Assembly (NCBI GenBank): GCA_964486825.1 | Contig: CAZAQS010000023.1 | Coordinates: 1-31,380, forward strand | Length of the DNA stretch: 31,380 nucleotides | Direction of reading: 5' to 3' | Source of the DNA: CAZAQS01 sp964486825 | Lineage (GTDB): Bacteria; Chloroflexota; Anaerolineae; Anaerolineales; UBA4823 | Part shown: positions 14,580-22,169 of the stretch, in pieces | Position numbering within the stretch: position 1 is the first letter of the stretch | How the letters are laid out: each line of letters begins with the position of its first letter | Translations under genes and position numbers: made by a program | Notes under the pieces: generated by a model | Databases searched by the model: none | The model's input: only the letters and a program-made list of their open reading frames with translations | What the model was told of the DNA's origin: nothing

Positions 14580-15550
14580 TAATTGTTCCGGCGAGACCAG
14601 CGCGAATCCTCATCCCCACCCGGGTGGAAACCTTGTGGCGGTTGTTGCAGCCACCGCTTGGCGCGTTTGAGATCGTTCTCATGCTTGAGCAAGACGCTCA
14701 GAGTCGATTCAAGTGTCTCCTTATTCAAGCTTTTAGCGTTCAAAGAAACCAAAGCTTTGGCCCAGTCGAGTGTCTCGCTGATACTGGGAGACTTGCGCAG
14801 ATCCATGGAGCGCAGGCTTTGAACCAGCTCAACGGCCTGGTTCGCCATTTTCGCAGAAAGCTCAGGCACTTTCAAGCGGACCACCGCCATTTCCTGTTCC
14901 ATCGATGGATAATCGATAAAGAGGTAAAGACAGCGCCTCTTGAGGGCTTCACTCAACTCGCGCGTGTTATTGCTGGTCAGCACCACCAGGGGTTTATTCA
15001 CCGCTTCCAGGGTCCCCAGCTCGGGTACGCTGACCTGGAAGTCGCTCAAAACCTCCAATAAGAAAGCTTCAAACTCCGCATCCGCCCTGTCGATTTCATC
15101 GATGAGCAACACCGATGGAGTATCGCTCAAGATAGCCCTCAGCAAAGGCCGTTGAAGTAAGAAGCGCATCGAGAAGAAAACGTCCTCCTCGTTGGACAAG
15201 CGGTCAGCAGCTTCGGCTAAAGTGGTTGTCCCTGCCAGGCTCTCATGCAATTTATCGCGTAATAGCTGGGTATATAAAAGCTGCTTGGCATACTCCCACT
15301 CATAGAGGGCTTTGGTTTCATCCAGTCCCTCGTAACATTGCAGCCGGATTAACGTACGGCCGGTTGCATTGGCAATCGCCTTTGCCAGCTCTGTCTTCCC
15401 CACGCCGGCCGGTCCTTCGGTAAGCAATGGTTTCTCCAGTTGCTGGCTGAGATACATGATTGTGGCGATCTCATCACTGGCAATATAATCTTGCCGACCT
15501 AATGCATTTTTTAATTCTTCTGGTGAATAAAAATTTTCAACGTACTCCAT
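14579..15550 (-). CDS. MoxR-family AAA+ ATPase (CoxD-like)
   Basis: 323 residues. Walker A is EGPAGVGKTELAKA (45-58), Walker B SVLLIDEIDRAD (146-157), sensor 1 VLTSNNTRELS, and the arginine-rich KRRCLYLFIDYP follows. The early motif LQCYEGLDETKALYEWEYAK is characteristic of MoxR proteins that work with CoxE-type VWA partners. It hydrolyses ATP in a hexameric ring to remodel or load a client protein with the VWA partner encoded immediately downstream. The C-terminal tail ends in a basic, Trp-containing stretch (QQPPQGFHPGGDEDSRWSRR) that could dock the partner. ATG at 15550. Confidence 0.93.
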   Translation of the reverse strand: MEYVENFYSPEELKNALGRQDYIASDEIATIMYLSQQLEKPLLTEGPAGVGKTELAKAIANATGRTLIRLQCYEGLDETKALYEWEYAKQLLYTQLLRDKLHESLAGTTTLAEAADRLSNEEDVFFSMRFLLQRPLLRAILSDTPSVLLIDEIDRADAEFEAFLLEVLSDFQVSVPELGTLEAVNKPLVVLTSNNTRELSEALKRRCLYLFIDYPSMEQEMAVVRLKVPELSAKMANQAVELVQSLRSMDLRKSPSISETLDWAKALVSLNAKSLNKETLESTLSVLLKHENDLKRAKRWLQQPPQGFHPGGDEDSRWSRRNN

Positions 15551-15620
15551 TTTTCAACCAACCCTTCATCATCCTCAACGATAATTTACATCCTCAATTT
15601 TTTTGAGGGAGTTATATATC

Positions 15621-15646
15621 GGGGTGTACGGAATACGGTTCACCCC
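15621..15646. repeat. Inverted repeat in the MoxR upstream region
   Basis: GGGGTG and CACCCC flank a 14-nt centre that itself holds a repeated ACGG. The element lies 71 nt upstream of the MoxR ATG and 39 nt after the stop of the zinc-ribbon gene. It lacks a T-run on either strand, so an operator or weak processing hairpin is more likely than a terminator. Confidence 0.35.
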
Positions 15647-15685
15647 CTAACCAAGATATCGGCTCTGTCATCCAGGAGAAAAGGT

Positions 15686-15898
15686 TTACCCGGACTGAAC
15701 CTCCTGACTATCACTTTTCTGCCACTCTGGCGCAGCACGTTTCAATTCTTCCGGCGATACCCGGTTAGCACGACGACAGTGTGGACAATAGGCATTGAAA
15801 TGGTTTAAACCTTGTTCGGAAACCTCATCTAGTGCTGCATGAATGGCTTCTTTCCCCAAGGCAAAAGGCTTATGGCAATGATAGCAGCGAATCTGCAT
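15686..15898 (-). CDS. Small zinc-ribbon protein, 70 aa
   Basis: The product has two CxxC pairs, RCYHCHKPF (Cys5/Cys8) and YCPHCRRANRV (Cys38/Cys41), separated by a helix-forming segment. This arrangement fits a zinc ribbon. A strong GAGGAGAG Shine-Dalgarno stands before the ATG at 15898, with an extended -10 about 45 nt upstream. The C-terminus (ELKRAAPEWQKSDSQEVQSG) is probably disordered. Its partner is unknown; similar tiny ribbons can bind nucleic acid or a protein. The gene is upstream of MoxR-VWA on the same strand, but 135 nt separates them. Confidence 0.75.
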   Translation of the reverse strand: MQIRCYHCHKPFALGKEAIHAALDEVSEQGLNHFNAYCPHCRRANRVSPEELKRAAPEWQKSDSQEVQSG

Positions 15899-15941
15899 CG
15901 ATCACTCTCCTCTTATATTCTATTTAGCAAGATACGATTCA

Positions 15942-15950
15942 AGTATAACA
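15942..15950 (-). promoter_or_regulatory. Extended -10 promoter (TGTTATACT)
   Basis: Same TGTTATACT sequence as at 13098-13106. Transcription would start near 15935, giving a ~37-nt leader that contains the Shine-Dalgarno of the zinc-ribbon gene. Confidence 0.5.
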
Positions 15951-16100
15951 TCCCGGTACTCAATCACCCTCCCCACTTGCCGGGTTTTATTGGACCGCAC
16001 TCTTGCCCCAACCCCTAACGTTTGCAAGGAGCGTTCCTTTTGTTGATTAAGTATACAACATTAGTCATATTTGGCATAGATCTGGCAGATTAATGCTCTC

Positions 16101-16109
16101 TGTTATAAT
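16101..16109 (+). promoter_or_regulatory. Extended -10 promoter (TGTTATAAT), leaderless
   Basis: A perfect TGn-TATAAT lies 7 nt before the ATG at 16117. No Shine-Dalgarno lies in between. The longer reading frame starting at 16093 would place the promoter inside the gene, so 16117 is the preferred start. Confidence 0.6.
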
Positions 16110-16116
16110 AACAAGT

Positions 16117-16677
16117 ATGACCCGCTTCTATACAGGCAAGGGCGACGACGGTTATACCGGTTTGCTGGGAGAAGGCAGGATTCCCAAGTATCATCCAATA
16201 ACTGAAGCTGTAGGAGCATTGGATGAGGCTACTGCAGCATTGGGAATGGCGCGTTCCATCTGCCATGCTCCAGATATCCCCGACCTAATTACCACCGTCC
16301 AACGTGACCTGTACGGATTGATGGCTGAAGTTTCCTCAACGCCAGATAATGCTGCTCGCTTCAGAGTCATCGATGCCGGGCGAGTGGCGTGGCTTGAAGA
16401 TAGGACAGATAACTTCAGCAAAACCATTCACATTCCTAAGGAATTCGTCCTCCCTGGAGACTCTCAAGGCGGCGCCGCGTTCAGCCTGGCACGCACGATC
16501 GTACGCCGCGCCGAACGCCGGGTAGCTGAACTACTCCATACAGGCGCCATCGAGAACAAAGAGCTGCTCAAGTATCTGAACCGCCTTTCTTCGCTTTGTT
16601 TTGTCTTAGAACTTGTGGAAAACCATTCCAGTGGTAAAAGCCAACCCACTCTGGCGAGGAACAACCACCGGGATTGA
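16117..16677 (+). CDS. PduO-type cob(I)alamin adenosyltransferase
   Basis: 186 residues from the ATG at 16117. The N-terminal TRFYTGKGDDGYTGLLGEG is the ATP-binding motif of PduO-type ATR enzymes (usually YTRTGDxGxTxLxGG). It is followed by EAVGALDEATAALGMA, the FVLPGDSQGGAAFSLARTIV segment and RRAERRVAEL, then YLNRLSSLCFVL near the C-terminus. These are the substrate-binding helices. The enzyme transfers the adenosyl group of ATP to cob(I)alamin to give coenzyme B12 and acts as a trimer in the cytoplasm. No other cobalamin gene is in the window. It is divergent from the zinc-ribbon gene and ends before a terminator hairpin. Confidence 0.9.
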   Translation: MTRFYTGKGDDGYTGLLGEGRIPKYHPITEAVGALDEATAALGMARSICHAPDIPDLITTVQRDLYGLMAEVSSTPDNAARFRVIDAGRVAWLEDRTDNFSKTIHIPKEFVLPGDSQGGAAFSLARTIVRRAERRVAELLHTGAIENKELLKYLNRLSSLCFVLELVENHSSGKSQPTLARNNHRD

Positions 16678-16714
16678 TCGGGTAAGCAAAAAGTTGATCA
16701 TGCAGGTTAATACA

Positions 16715-16754
16715 AATTACCCGGGGCAGAAATGCGGACCGGGCAATTTTATTT
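16715..16754 (+). terminator. Intrinsic terminator after the adenosyltransferase gene
   Basis: AATT-A-CCCGG (16715-16724) pairs with CCGGG-C-AATT (16739-16748) around a 14-nt loop and is followed by TTATTT. It lies between two convergent genes. Confidence 0.65.
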
Positions 16755-16771
16755 AACTGACTTATGAGGCT

Positions 16772-17518
16772 TTATTGAGCTGCCAATTCAGCCTCAAATG
16801 CTTCCTGAAGTGCTTCAAAGGTAGGTACAAACCCGGGAGCGATTTGGGTACCGTTGACAAAAACAGATGGAGTGCCGGTTATGCCCAATTGCTGCCCCAT
16901 GCTAACATCCTCCGAGATCACGTTTTGATAACGGTTCTCGCGCAGGCAGGCGCTGAATGCATCCGGATCCATATCCAAAGCGTCTGCAAAGGCAATTAAC
17001 CTGCGCTCTGTGAACGAGCCAACGTTAACTCCCCTTACATTGGCAAACAACATGTCATGGTAGTCCCAAAAGCGGTCTTGCTCTGCTGCACACATGCTGG
17101 CATTGGCTGATTGCCTGGACTCGTTTGTACCCCGGTCTAGAATCGGGAACTGGCGATAAATAATGTAAACATGACCTGGCTCTACGTATTGCTCGATAAC
17201 AGCAGGTTCAACCTGTTGGGCGAATATACTGCAGGCCGAGCACTGGAAATCGGAGTAAACCTCCATGAGAATAGGAGCATTCGGATCTCCCATATTTCTG
17301 CCCTCAGCCATGGGCCGGGGTTCGGGAGTGATCTGTGTGATCTCACCCACTGGGGCGGTTGCATCGCGGATGGAAGGGCCAATTGCCAGAGCCAGGATAA
17401 CCAACGCGACGCCTCCAATAATCAGGAACATAATCATTCTTTGGCGGAGCTGGGCTCGCCGGCGTTTCTGCCTCATCTCCTCTTTTCTAGATAATTCTCT
17501 TCTTTTAGGGGTGCTCAT
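16772..17518 (-). CDS. Membrane-anchored DsbA-like thiol oxidoreductase (Thioredoxin_4)
   Basis: 248 residues. A very basic N-terminus (KRRELSRKEEMRQKRRRAQL) is followed by one membrane helix at about 29-48, orienting the rest outside. The domain opens with PNAPILMEVYSDFQCSACS, giving a CxxC active site (CSAC), and ends with the cis-Pro loop GITGTPSVFVNGTQI. It should introduce or shuffle disulfides in exported proteins. Two additional cysteines (in ASMCAAEQ and SACLREN) resemble the second pair seen in several DsbA-like proteins. GGAG lies 11 nt before the ATG. It is on the same strand as the GNAT gene, 112 nt downstream of it. Confidence 0.9.
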   Translation of the reverse strand: MSTPKRRELSRKEEMRQKRRRAQLRQRMIMFLIIGGVALVILALAIGPSIRDATAPVGEITQITPEPRPMAEGRNMGDPNAPILMEVYSDFQCSACSIFAQQVEPAVIEQYVEPGHVYIIYRQFPILDRGTNESRQSANASMCAAEQDRFWDYHDMLFANVRGVNVGSFTERRLIAFADALDMDPDAFSACLRENRYQNVISEDVSMGQQLGITGTPSVFVNGTQIAPGFVPTFEALQEAFEAELAAQ

Positions 17519-17630
17519 ACCAGGGGATCTCCACGTTGTTTAGAATTTCACAAATTTTGCCATAAGGGAATGGATTTGTCCATACCGTATATGAAAATCC
17601 TCTCCTAGAAAGGCTTATACCTAGGTTATT

Positions 17631-18509
17631 TTAAGGATGCAACTTAAACCAATAAACCGGATACTTTTCTTTGGTATCTTTGAAGCCAGCTTTCTTGTAC
17701 AAAGCCAATGAACCGACATTATCTAGCTGGGTATTTACCGTTACTCGCACAGCCCCCCGGCGGGTAAACTGATATAGCGTGTCCCGCACCAGGCTATAAC
17801 CAATCCCTTTGCCTTGATGAGTAGGAGCCACTGCCAATCGCGCCAAATGCCCGCCCATCGGGCTGGCCGTGCTGATCTGGTAACCAACTAGCCTTCCTTC
17901 CTCTTCTGCCACAGTTGCTATAGCCGCTTGCTTGAAAGCTAATTCTAAAGAATCCAACGAGTTACGCCAAAGCTCTCCAAAAGCAACCTCATCCAACTCT
18001 CCTACAATTCGCAAGTCGTCATAATTCATCGGCCGTAGCCCGATCTGCTGGGCAGAATTCTCTGGGATTGAATTGGCTCGCTCCCAAAGCAGCATAACGA
18101 CTTGATTGATCTGCTGGAAACCACTCATATCAAGTAACTCTCGGAACCAGTATTGCAACGGGATTGCAGCTATTGTCATATCCCGGTCTCCAGCCATACG
18201 CGCTCTGGCCTCCGGCCATAACCGCTTCCAGGCTTCTTTGGTATCGAAATTTGTAGATACAGCAAAAAGCCGGATCCAGGCAATACCAGGAGGGTCTGGA
18301 GGGGAAATCAAGGTTGCAACCAGGCTACCGTTCTGTTCGGCTACAAGACAAGGAGAAAATCCGACCCAGTCCAGAGGGGCGCGCCAATCCAGGTGTCTGT
18401 GAACGAAGGTTTCGAAGTGGATCAGACTGGCCAGCTGCTTGCGATCGTTTTCCGCTGCGGGTCTAATAATGAGGGGAATATCAGATACCATATATGTCCC
18501 GCCATTCAT
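17631..18509 (-). CDS. Double GNAT-fold N-acetyltransferase
   Basis: 292 residues with two GNAT-like halves. The C-terminal half is clear: VAPTHQGKGIGYSLVRDTL is the acetyl-CoA pyrophosphate loop (Q/R-x-x-G-x-G/A), followed by VNTQLDNVGSLALYKKAGF, the usual last helix and strand. The N-terminal half (IIRPAAENDRKQLASLIHFE and onward) lacks a clear Q/RxxGxG motif and is probably a degenerate copy. Acceptor substrate unknown. The ATG at 18509 has no good Shine-Dalgarno; an ATG at 18491, behind GGCGGG, is an alternative. It starts 12 nt after the TPR gene stop, so it is likely in the same operon. Confidence 0.85.
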   Translation of the reverse strand: MNGGTYMVSDIPLIIRPAAENDRKQLASLIHFETFVHRHLDWRAPLDWVGFSPCLVAEQNGSLVATLISPPDPPGIAWIRLFAVSTNFDTKEAWKRLWPEARARMAGDRDMTIAAIPLQYWFRELLDMSGFQQINQVVMLLWERANSIPENSAQQIGLRPMNYDDLRIVGELDEVAFGELWRNSLDSLELAFKQAAIATVAEEEGRLVGYQISTASPMGGHLARLAVAPTHQGKGIGYSLVRDTLYQFTRRGAVRVTVNTQLDNVGSLALYKKAGFKDTKEKYPVYWFKLHP

Positions 18510-18521
18510 GGGCGAGTTGCT

Positions 18522-19070
18522 TTATTTTGTTTTGGTTAAGAACTTGATTGGCAAATCGGTAATCGCTTTTAAGAACCGCCGCCGCAGGTTCGATTTTCCA
18601 CCCTCCTCAAATCCGGCATTGAGGTTTGCCAGACCCTCAAAACTGCGCCCACTTTTGAACTGCAGCGTGGAAAGTGCCTGAAGGATTGGAGCTCTCAAAT
18701 CGTGTTCTCCAATCTTCTTGAAAAGGTTGTCAGCCTGCTCGTACATCTGGATAGCTTCATCGATCCGGTTTAAGCTCTCCAGGGCAGCGGCGTGATTCCC
18801 GATCGCCATCGCCCTACGGCGGGTATCTCCGGCAGCTTCAAAAACCTCATCGGTACCCTGTACAGCTTCCAGGGCTGCCGGGTAGTCCCCAGCTTTAAGG
18901 TAAGCGACACTGGCATTGTTTGCCATCTCTGCTGCGGAGAGAAGGTTTTGTTCCGCCTGAAACCCTTCGGAAGCGGCTATAAAAAAATTTGCGGCTTCCT
19001 GATACTTACCTTTCTGGTAGGAATCCTTCCCCAAGCGATCGAGATCTGTGGGAGTGTAAGTTGTGTTCAT
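18522..19070 (-). CDS. TPR-repeat protein, 182 aa
   Basis: Soluble, made of about four tetratricopeptide repeats: DRLGKDSYQKGKYQEAANFF, EMANNASVAYLKAGDYPAAL, AMAIGNHAAALESLNRIDEA and a later, weaker one. The tail (KSNLRRRFLKAITDLPIKFL) is basic. TPR proteins of this kind bind peptides or proteins. It overlaps the double-XRE gene stop by ATGA and precedes the GNAT gene by 12 nt, suggesting a regulator/partner set. This resembles, in miniature, XRE-TPR regulators in which one polypeptide carries both modules. No catalytic motif is visible. Confidence 0.85.
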   Translation of the reverse strand: MNTTYTPTDLDRLGKDSYQKGKYQEAANFFIAASEGFQAEQNLLSAAEMANNASVAYLKAGDYPAALEAVQGTDEVFEAAGDTRRRAMAIGNHAAALESLNRIDEAIQMYEQADNLFKKIGEHDLRAPILQALSTLQFKSGRSFEGLANLNAGFEEGGKSNLRRRFLKAITDLPIKFLTKTK

Positions 19071-19747
19071 AAGGTAATTTCCAACAGCCCTTCTGCCACA
19101 GCCCTCAGCTTTTCAACAGACATCTGGCTCAAGCGCTGGGCGAGCTCGATATAGGGCCGATTTACTGGTAGGCAAACGAACCTCTGCAACTCCGGGGGTA
19201 ACTCCATAATATCTCTGACAGTGGTTTGTTGCTGGATCCATTGGCCTACCGGCCCATTTCGGTCCTGGAAATCTTCCACAGACAGTCCGTAGAGATGCAC
19301 CAGGGATTCCAATATGGGCAAAGGAATGGGATCTTCGCCTAACTCGTACGACTCGAGCTGGTTATTCGTTAAGCCGGCTTGCACAGAAACCGCTTCAAGG
19401 GACAGGCCTGCTTCCATACGGGACTTCTTTAGCAAAACTCCGACCATGCGTTGGCGTAGCAGCAATAACTTCTCAGCATCATATTCAAGCGCGGCCTGCT
19501 TATCGACAAGGTCAACCCCATTTCCATAGAAATGTTCCAGGGGAGTATTGAGAGCATAAGCCAACAACTCAACTTGTGGGAGGGAGGGAGAAATATCTCC
19601 AAGTTCATATGCTTCGTACTCTTCTAAGGGGACATTGATTGCGTTGGCGCAATCCTGGGCGCTCTTGTCCGCCTTCTGCCGGGCAGCTCGCATTAAAACT
19701 GCCAACTTCTTCGCTCGTATGGATAATCCTATCGTTTTATTGGTCAT
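19067..19747 (-). CDS. Transcriptional regulator with two XRE-type HTH domains
   Basis: 226 residues. Two Cro/C1-type HTH domains in one chain: LMRAARQKADKSAQDCANAI with YEAYELGDISPSLPQVELLA (about 17-70), and LLKKSRMEAGLSLEAVSVQA with LESYELGEDPIPLPILESLV (about 103-155). The copies align with each other, so they come from an internal duplication. The rest (about 160-226) is helical and unassigned. Two HTHs in one chain could bind a two-half-site operator as a monomer. An extended -10 lies 21 nt before the ATG. It is co-transcribed with the TPR gene, which it overlaps. Confidence 0.88.
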   Translation of the reverse strand: MTNKTIGLSIRAKKLAVLMRAARQKADKSAQDCANAINVPLEEYEAYELGDISPSLPQVELLAYALNTPLEHFYGNGVDLVDKQAALEYDAEKLLLLRQRMVGVLLKKSRMEAGLSLEAVSVQAGLTNNQLESYELGEDPIPLPILESLVHLYGLSVEDFQDRNGPVGQWIQQQTTVRDIMELPPELQRFVCLPVNRPYIELAQRLSQMSVEKLRAVAEGLLEITL

Positions 19748-19768
19748 AGCTCACTCACTACCTTGCCG

Positions 19769-19777
19769 ATTATAGCA
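19769..19777 (-). promoter_or_regulatory. Extended -10 promoter (TGCTATAAT) for the XRE-TPR operon
   Basis: A perfect TGn-TATAAT on the minus strand, about 21 nt before the XRE ATG at 19747, giving a leader of about 15 nt. The -35 region is weak. Confidence 0.6.
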
Positions 19778-19848
19778 GAATAACGAGGACTAGCTTGCCC
19801 CATCCGAATAAGGACCTTGGAAGGTCCCAAATTCTGGCGCCCGCAATA

Positions 19849-20154
19849 TTACGCTCCAAACTGGAACTCATCCGAGATCAAATCTTCATCTGGGAGGATC
19901 CAAACCAACTGTTCCCTATTGATCAACAGGAAATGTGTACGGAATATGATTTGCCCGTCCTCCCCGTAAACGACCACGTTCGTCACGGGCAGAAATTGCA
20001 TACCTCCATCCAACTCATCCTTCACACGTTTGCCCTGGCCCACATGGACATTTCCATGAATTCTTTGGCTAGAAGTTTGAATCAGGACAGGTATGGGTTT
20101 CTTCGAAATATATTGAAATGATACTTCCTCTTGACCTTCAATCTGGGCAGCCAT
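19849..20154 (-). CDS. Conserved-looking hypothetical protein, 101 aa
   Basis: AAGGAG stands at ideal spacing before the ATG at 20154. The product has beta-strand-like stretches (VSFQYISKKPIPVLIQTSSQ, MQFLPVTNVVVYGEDGQIIF, FLLINREQLVWILPDED) and no membrane helix. The pattern looks like a small barrel that begins with residues that could bind a partner. I do not recognise the family. An opposing reading frame (19795-20121, plus) has no Shine-Dalgarno and is taken as a shadow. It is 63 nt downstream of the response-regulator gene and may be the last gene of that cluster. Confidence 0.7.
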   Translation of the reverse strand: MAAQIEGQEEVSFQYISKKPIPVLIQTSSQRIHGNVHVGQGKRVKDELDGGMQFLPVTNVVVYGEDGQIIFRTHFLLINREQLVWILPDEDLISDEFQFGA

Positions 20155-20217
20155 GGATTACTCCTTTTCTTTGTAAAACCTGGATCAGGCTGGTATATGA
20201 TAGCGATAGGACTGGAT

Positions 20218-20916
20218 TTATACCGTTTCTATTATAGGCATGGTATAGCCTAAACCGGGACGCGTCACAATGTGAACGGGGTTTTTAGGATCTTCCTCCA
20301 GCTTTTGTCTCAATCGTGATATGCTCACCCACAATATTTCCTTATCATCCCGGTATTCGGGTCCCCATACATCGGTTAACAATTGCTCTGAGGGTAAGAT
20401 GTTCGGCAAGTTGCGCGCCAATTGCAGCAGGAGACGATATTCGGTTGCCGATAAGAAGATCATCTTGTCTTCACGGAAAACTTCTGCCCGTGCAAAATCG
20501 ATGCGCAGGTTTCCATGGGTAAATACGGACTGTTGGAATACATTCCCGGAATTTTGAGCGCGCCTTAGAACTGAGCGGACCCTGGCCAGGAGTTCAGTTG
20601 CCGAAAAGGGCTTAACGATATAATCATCTGCCCCGAGATCCAATCCCTTGACCCGGTCACGCTCATCCCCTTTGGCAGTGACGACGATAATGGGAACGTT
20701 TGAAAATTCCCGGATGCGCTCACACGCTGTAAATCCATCCACGCCTGGCATCATAATATCTAAGAGCACGAGCTCAGGATGTTTTTCAGCGACGATTTCA
20801 ACCGCTTCCTGCCCATTAAGGGCTGTAAGCACATCATATCCTTCTGATGTAAGGTTGGCCTCCATCAGTCTAATGTAACGCGGTTCATCATCTACGACAA
20901 GAATAGTTGCATTCAT
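20218..20916 (-). CDS. OmpR/PhoB-family response regulator
   Basis: 232 residues: receiver domain (about 3-118) with acidic pocket DDE at 9-11, phosphoacceptor Asp53 in LVLLDIMMPGVDG, and Lys102 in DDYIVKPFSATELL, then a winged-helix DNA-binding domain (about 133-230) with LSATEYRLLLQLARN and VSISRLRQKLEEDPKNPVHI plus RPGLGYTM. It should act as a phosphorylation-dependent activator or repressor. Its ATG overlaps the stop of the GAF-containing kinase (ATGA), so it is probably that kinase's partner. A second kinase lies upstream in the same cluster, which could make it a two-input regulator. Confidence 0.95.
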   Translation of the reverse strand: MNATILVVDDEPRYIRLMEANLTSEGYDVLTALNGQEAVEIVAEKHPELVLLDIMMPGVDGFTACERIREFSNVPIIVVTAKGDERDRVKGLDLGADDYIVKPFSATELLARVRSVLRRAQNSGNVFQQSVFTHGNLRIDFARAEVFREDKMIFLSATEYRLLLQLARNLPNILPSEQLLTDVWGPEYRDDKEILWVSISRLRQKLEEDPKNPVHIVTRPGLGYTMPIIETV

Positions 20917-22169
20917 TTGACGATCTCCTCAATAGAAAAACTGGTGTCCGCATTGGCCTGGTTGAGTGGAAGCCACAGATGAAATGTGGTGCCCTCCCCA
21001 CACTTAGATTTAACTTCGATTTCCCCGCCATGCGCTCGGATAATTTGGCGGCATATGAAAAGCCCCAGGCCTGTTCCACGCACGCTTGTATTACCATCTA
21101 AAACCCTGTAAAAGCGCTTAAAGATATGCTCTATATGATCCGGTGGAATACCTGGGCCTTTGTCTCTGACCTCGATATGAGCTTTGTCCACAGTCGCGTC
21201 CAGATAAATTGTCACGGGTGAGCCAGGGGCATACTTCATCGCATTGCTTAAAAGGTTGTTGAAAACTTGCGCTATCCGCCTGGGATCCGCCTGGCATTGG
21301 ATATTAGTCTTAGCGAAATCGAGAAAGAGAGGTACGGGCTCGTTGCTCGATAGGAACTGTAAGGAAATATCTCTCAAGAGCGAATCTAACCGGATTGGCT
21401 GAAAACGCAGGCGCAAGGTCCCAGATTGAAGCCTGGAAGAATCCAGCAGATTGTCGATCAACTCTCGCAGCTTATCTGCTTCTTCATCGATGTAAGCGAG
21501 AAACTCCCGGCGCGTTTCCTCATCCCATTGCGCATCCTCCCTGAGCAAAGTCGTAGCATAGCCTTTGATGAATCCAAGCGGTGTACAAAGTTCGTGGGAT
21601 ACTGTGGCTATGAAATCATGTTGAAGTCGATCCAACCGGCGCTCGGCTTCCAGGCGCGAAACATGATCAACGAGATGATTGTGTTCTAATAATTGAGAAA
21701 TATGCAATGCGATGAACTCGGCGAGATGGATCTGCTCGGCCTTGTAGGGTGGGCCGCCAAACCTGGCAAACACCAGGGTACCCACTGTTTCATTCTCCGG
21801 ACGAATGGGTAGGCCCAGGAAAAAGCGCTGGCTCAAACGGTCATGCTCCCAGCCCTCCAGCTCCTCATTTCTCAATAACGTCTGGGAAGTCGTGAGGACA
21901 TGATTGGCAACCGTCTCGCCCCAGGCAAGGTCTCCATCTGAAGACTGTCCGCGCCCGATGACTTTCGCGTAAGTCATCTCTAACGCGCCGTTACCCGATT
22001 TAAGATACAGGATAATGGTATCAAAAATAAAAACCGGCCGCGCGATGTGGACAATTGCATCTAACGCCAAATCCAGGTTGAGTGATTTCGCTACAGCCTG
22101 GCTGATGGCGTAGACCGCCTCTAATTCTCTTGGGCGTAATTGGCCGGTGTTGGTTTTCTCTTCAAGCAT
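20913..22169 (-). CDS. Soluble GAF-domain sensor histidine kinase
   Basis: 418 residues, no membrane helix. A GAF-like sensor (about 18-165; LNLDLALDAIVHIARPVFIF at its start) leads by a helix to the HisKA domain with His192 in TVSHELCTPLGFIKGY, then a HATPase domain with an N-box (FNNLLSNAMKYAPG), a G1 box (VRDKGPGIPPDHI) and G2 box (VRGTGLGLFICRQI). The kinase phosphorylates the response regulator whose gene starts inside its stop codon. The start overlaps the preceding kinase gene by 8 nt and has no Shine-Dalgarno, so it is translated by coupling. What the GAF domain binds is unknown. Confidence 0.93.
   Translation of the reverse strand: MLEEKTNTGQLRPRELEAVYAISQAVAKSLNLDLALDAIVHIARPVFIFDTIILYLKSGNGALEMTYAKVIGRGQSSDGDLAWGETVANHVLTTSQTLLRNEELEGWEHDRLSQRFFLGLPIRPENETVGTLVFARFGGPPYKAEQIHLAEFIALHISQLLEHNHLVDHVSRLEAERRLDRLQHDFIATVSHELCTPLGFIKGYATTLLREDAQWDEETRREFLAYIDEEADKLRELIDNLLDSSRLQSGTLRLRFQPIRLDSLLRDISLQFLSSNEPVPLFLDFAKTNIQCQADPRRIAQVFNNLLSNAMKYAPGSPVTIYLDATVDKAHIEVRDKGPGIPPDHIEHIFKRFYRVLDGNTSVRGTGLGLFICRQIIRAHGGEIEVKSKCGEGTTFHLWLPLNQANADTSFSIEEIVK

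Noticed and set aside
19812..19827. GGACCTT-GG-AAGGTCC inverted repeat near the end of the 101-aa gene
   Set aside because: The 2-nt centre leaves a short effective stem and only TTATT follows, so it is too weak to call a terminator; possibly an operator.
19795..20121. 108-aa plus-strand reading frame
   Set aside because: It opposes the minus-strand 101-aa gene, which has an ideal AAGGAG and protein-like composition. The plus frame has no Shine-Dalgarno.
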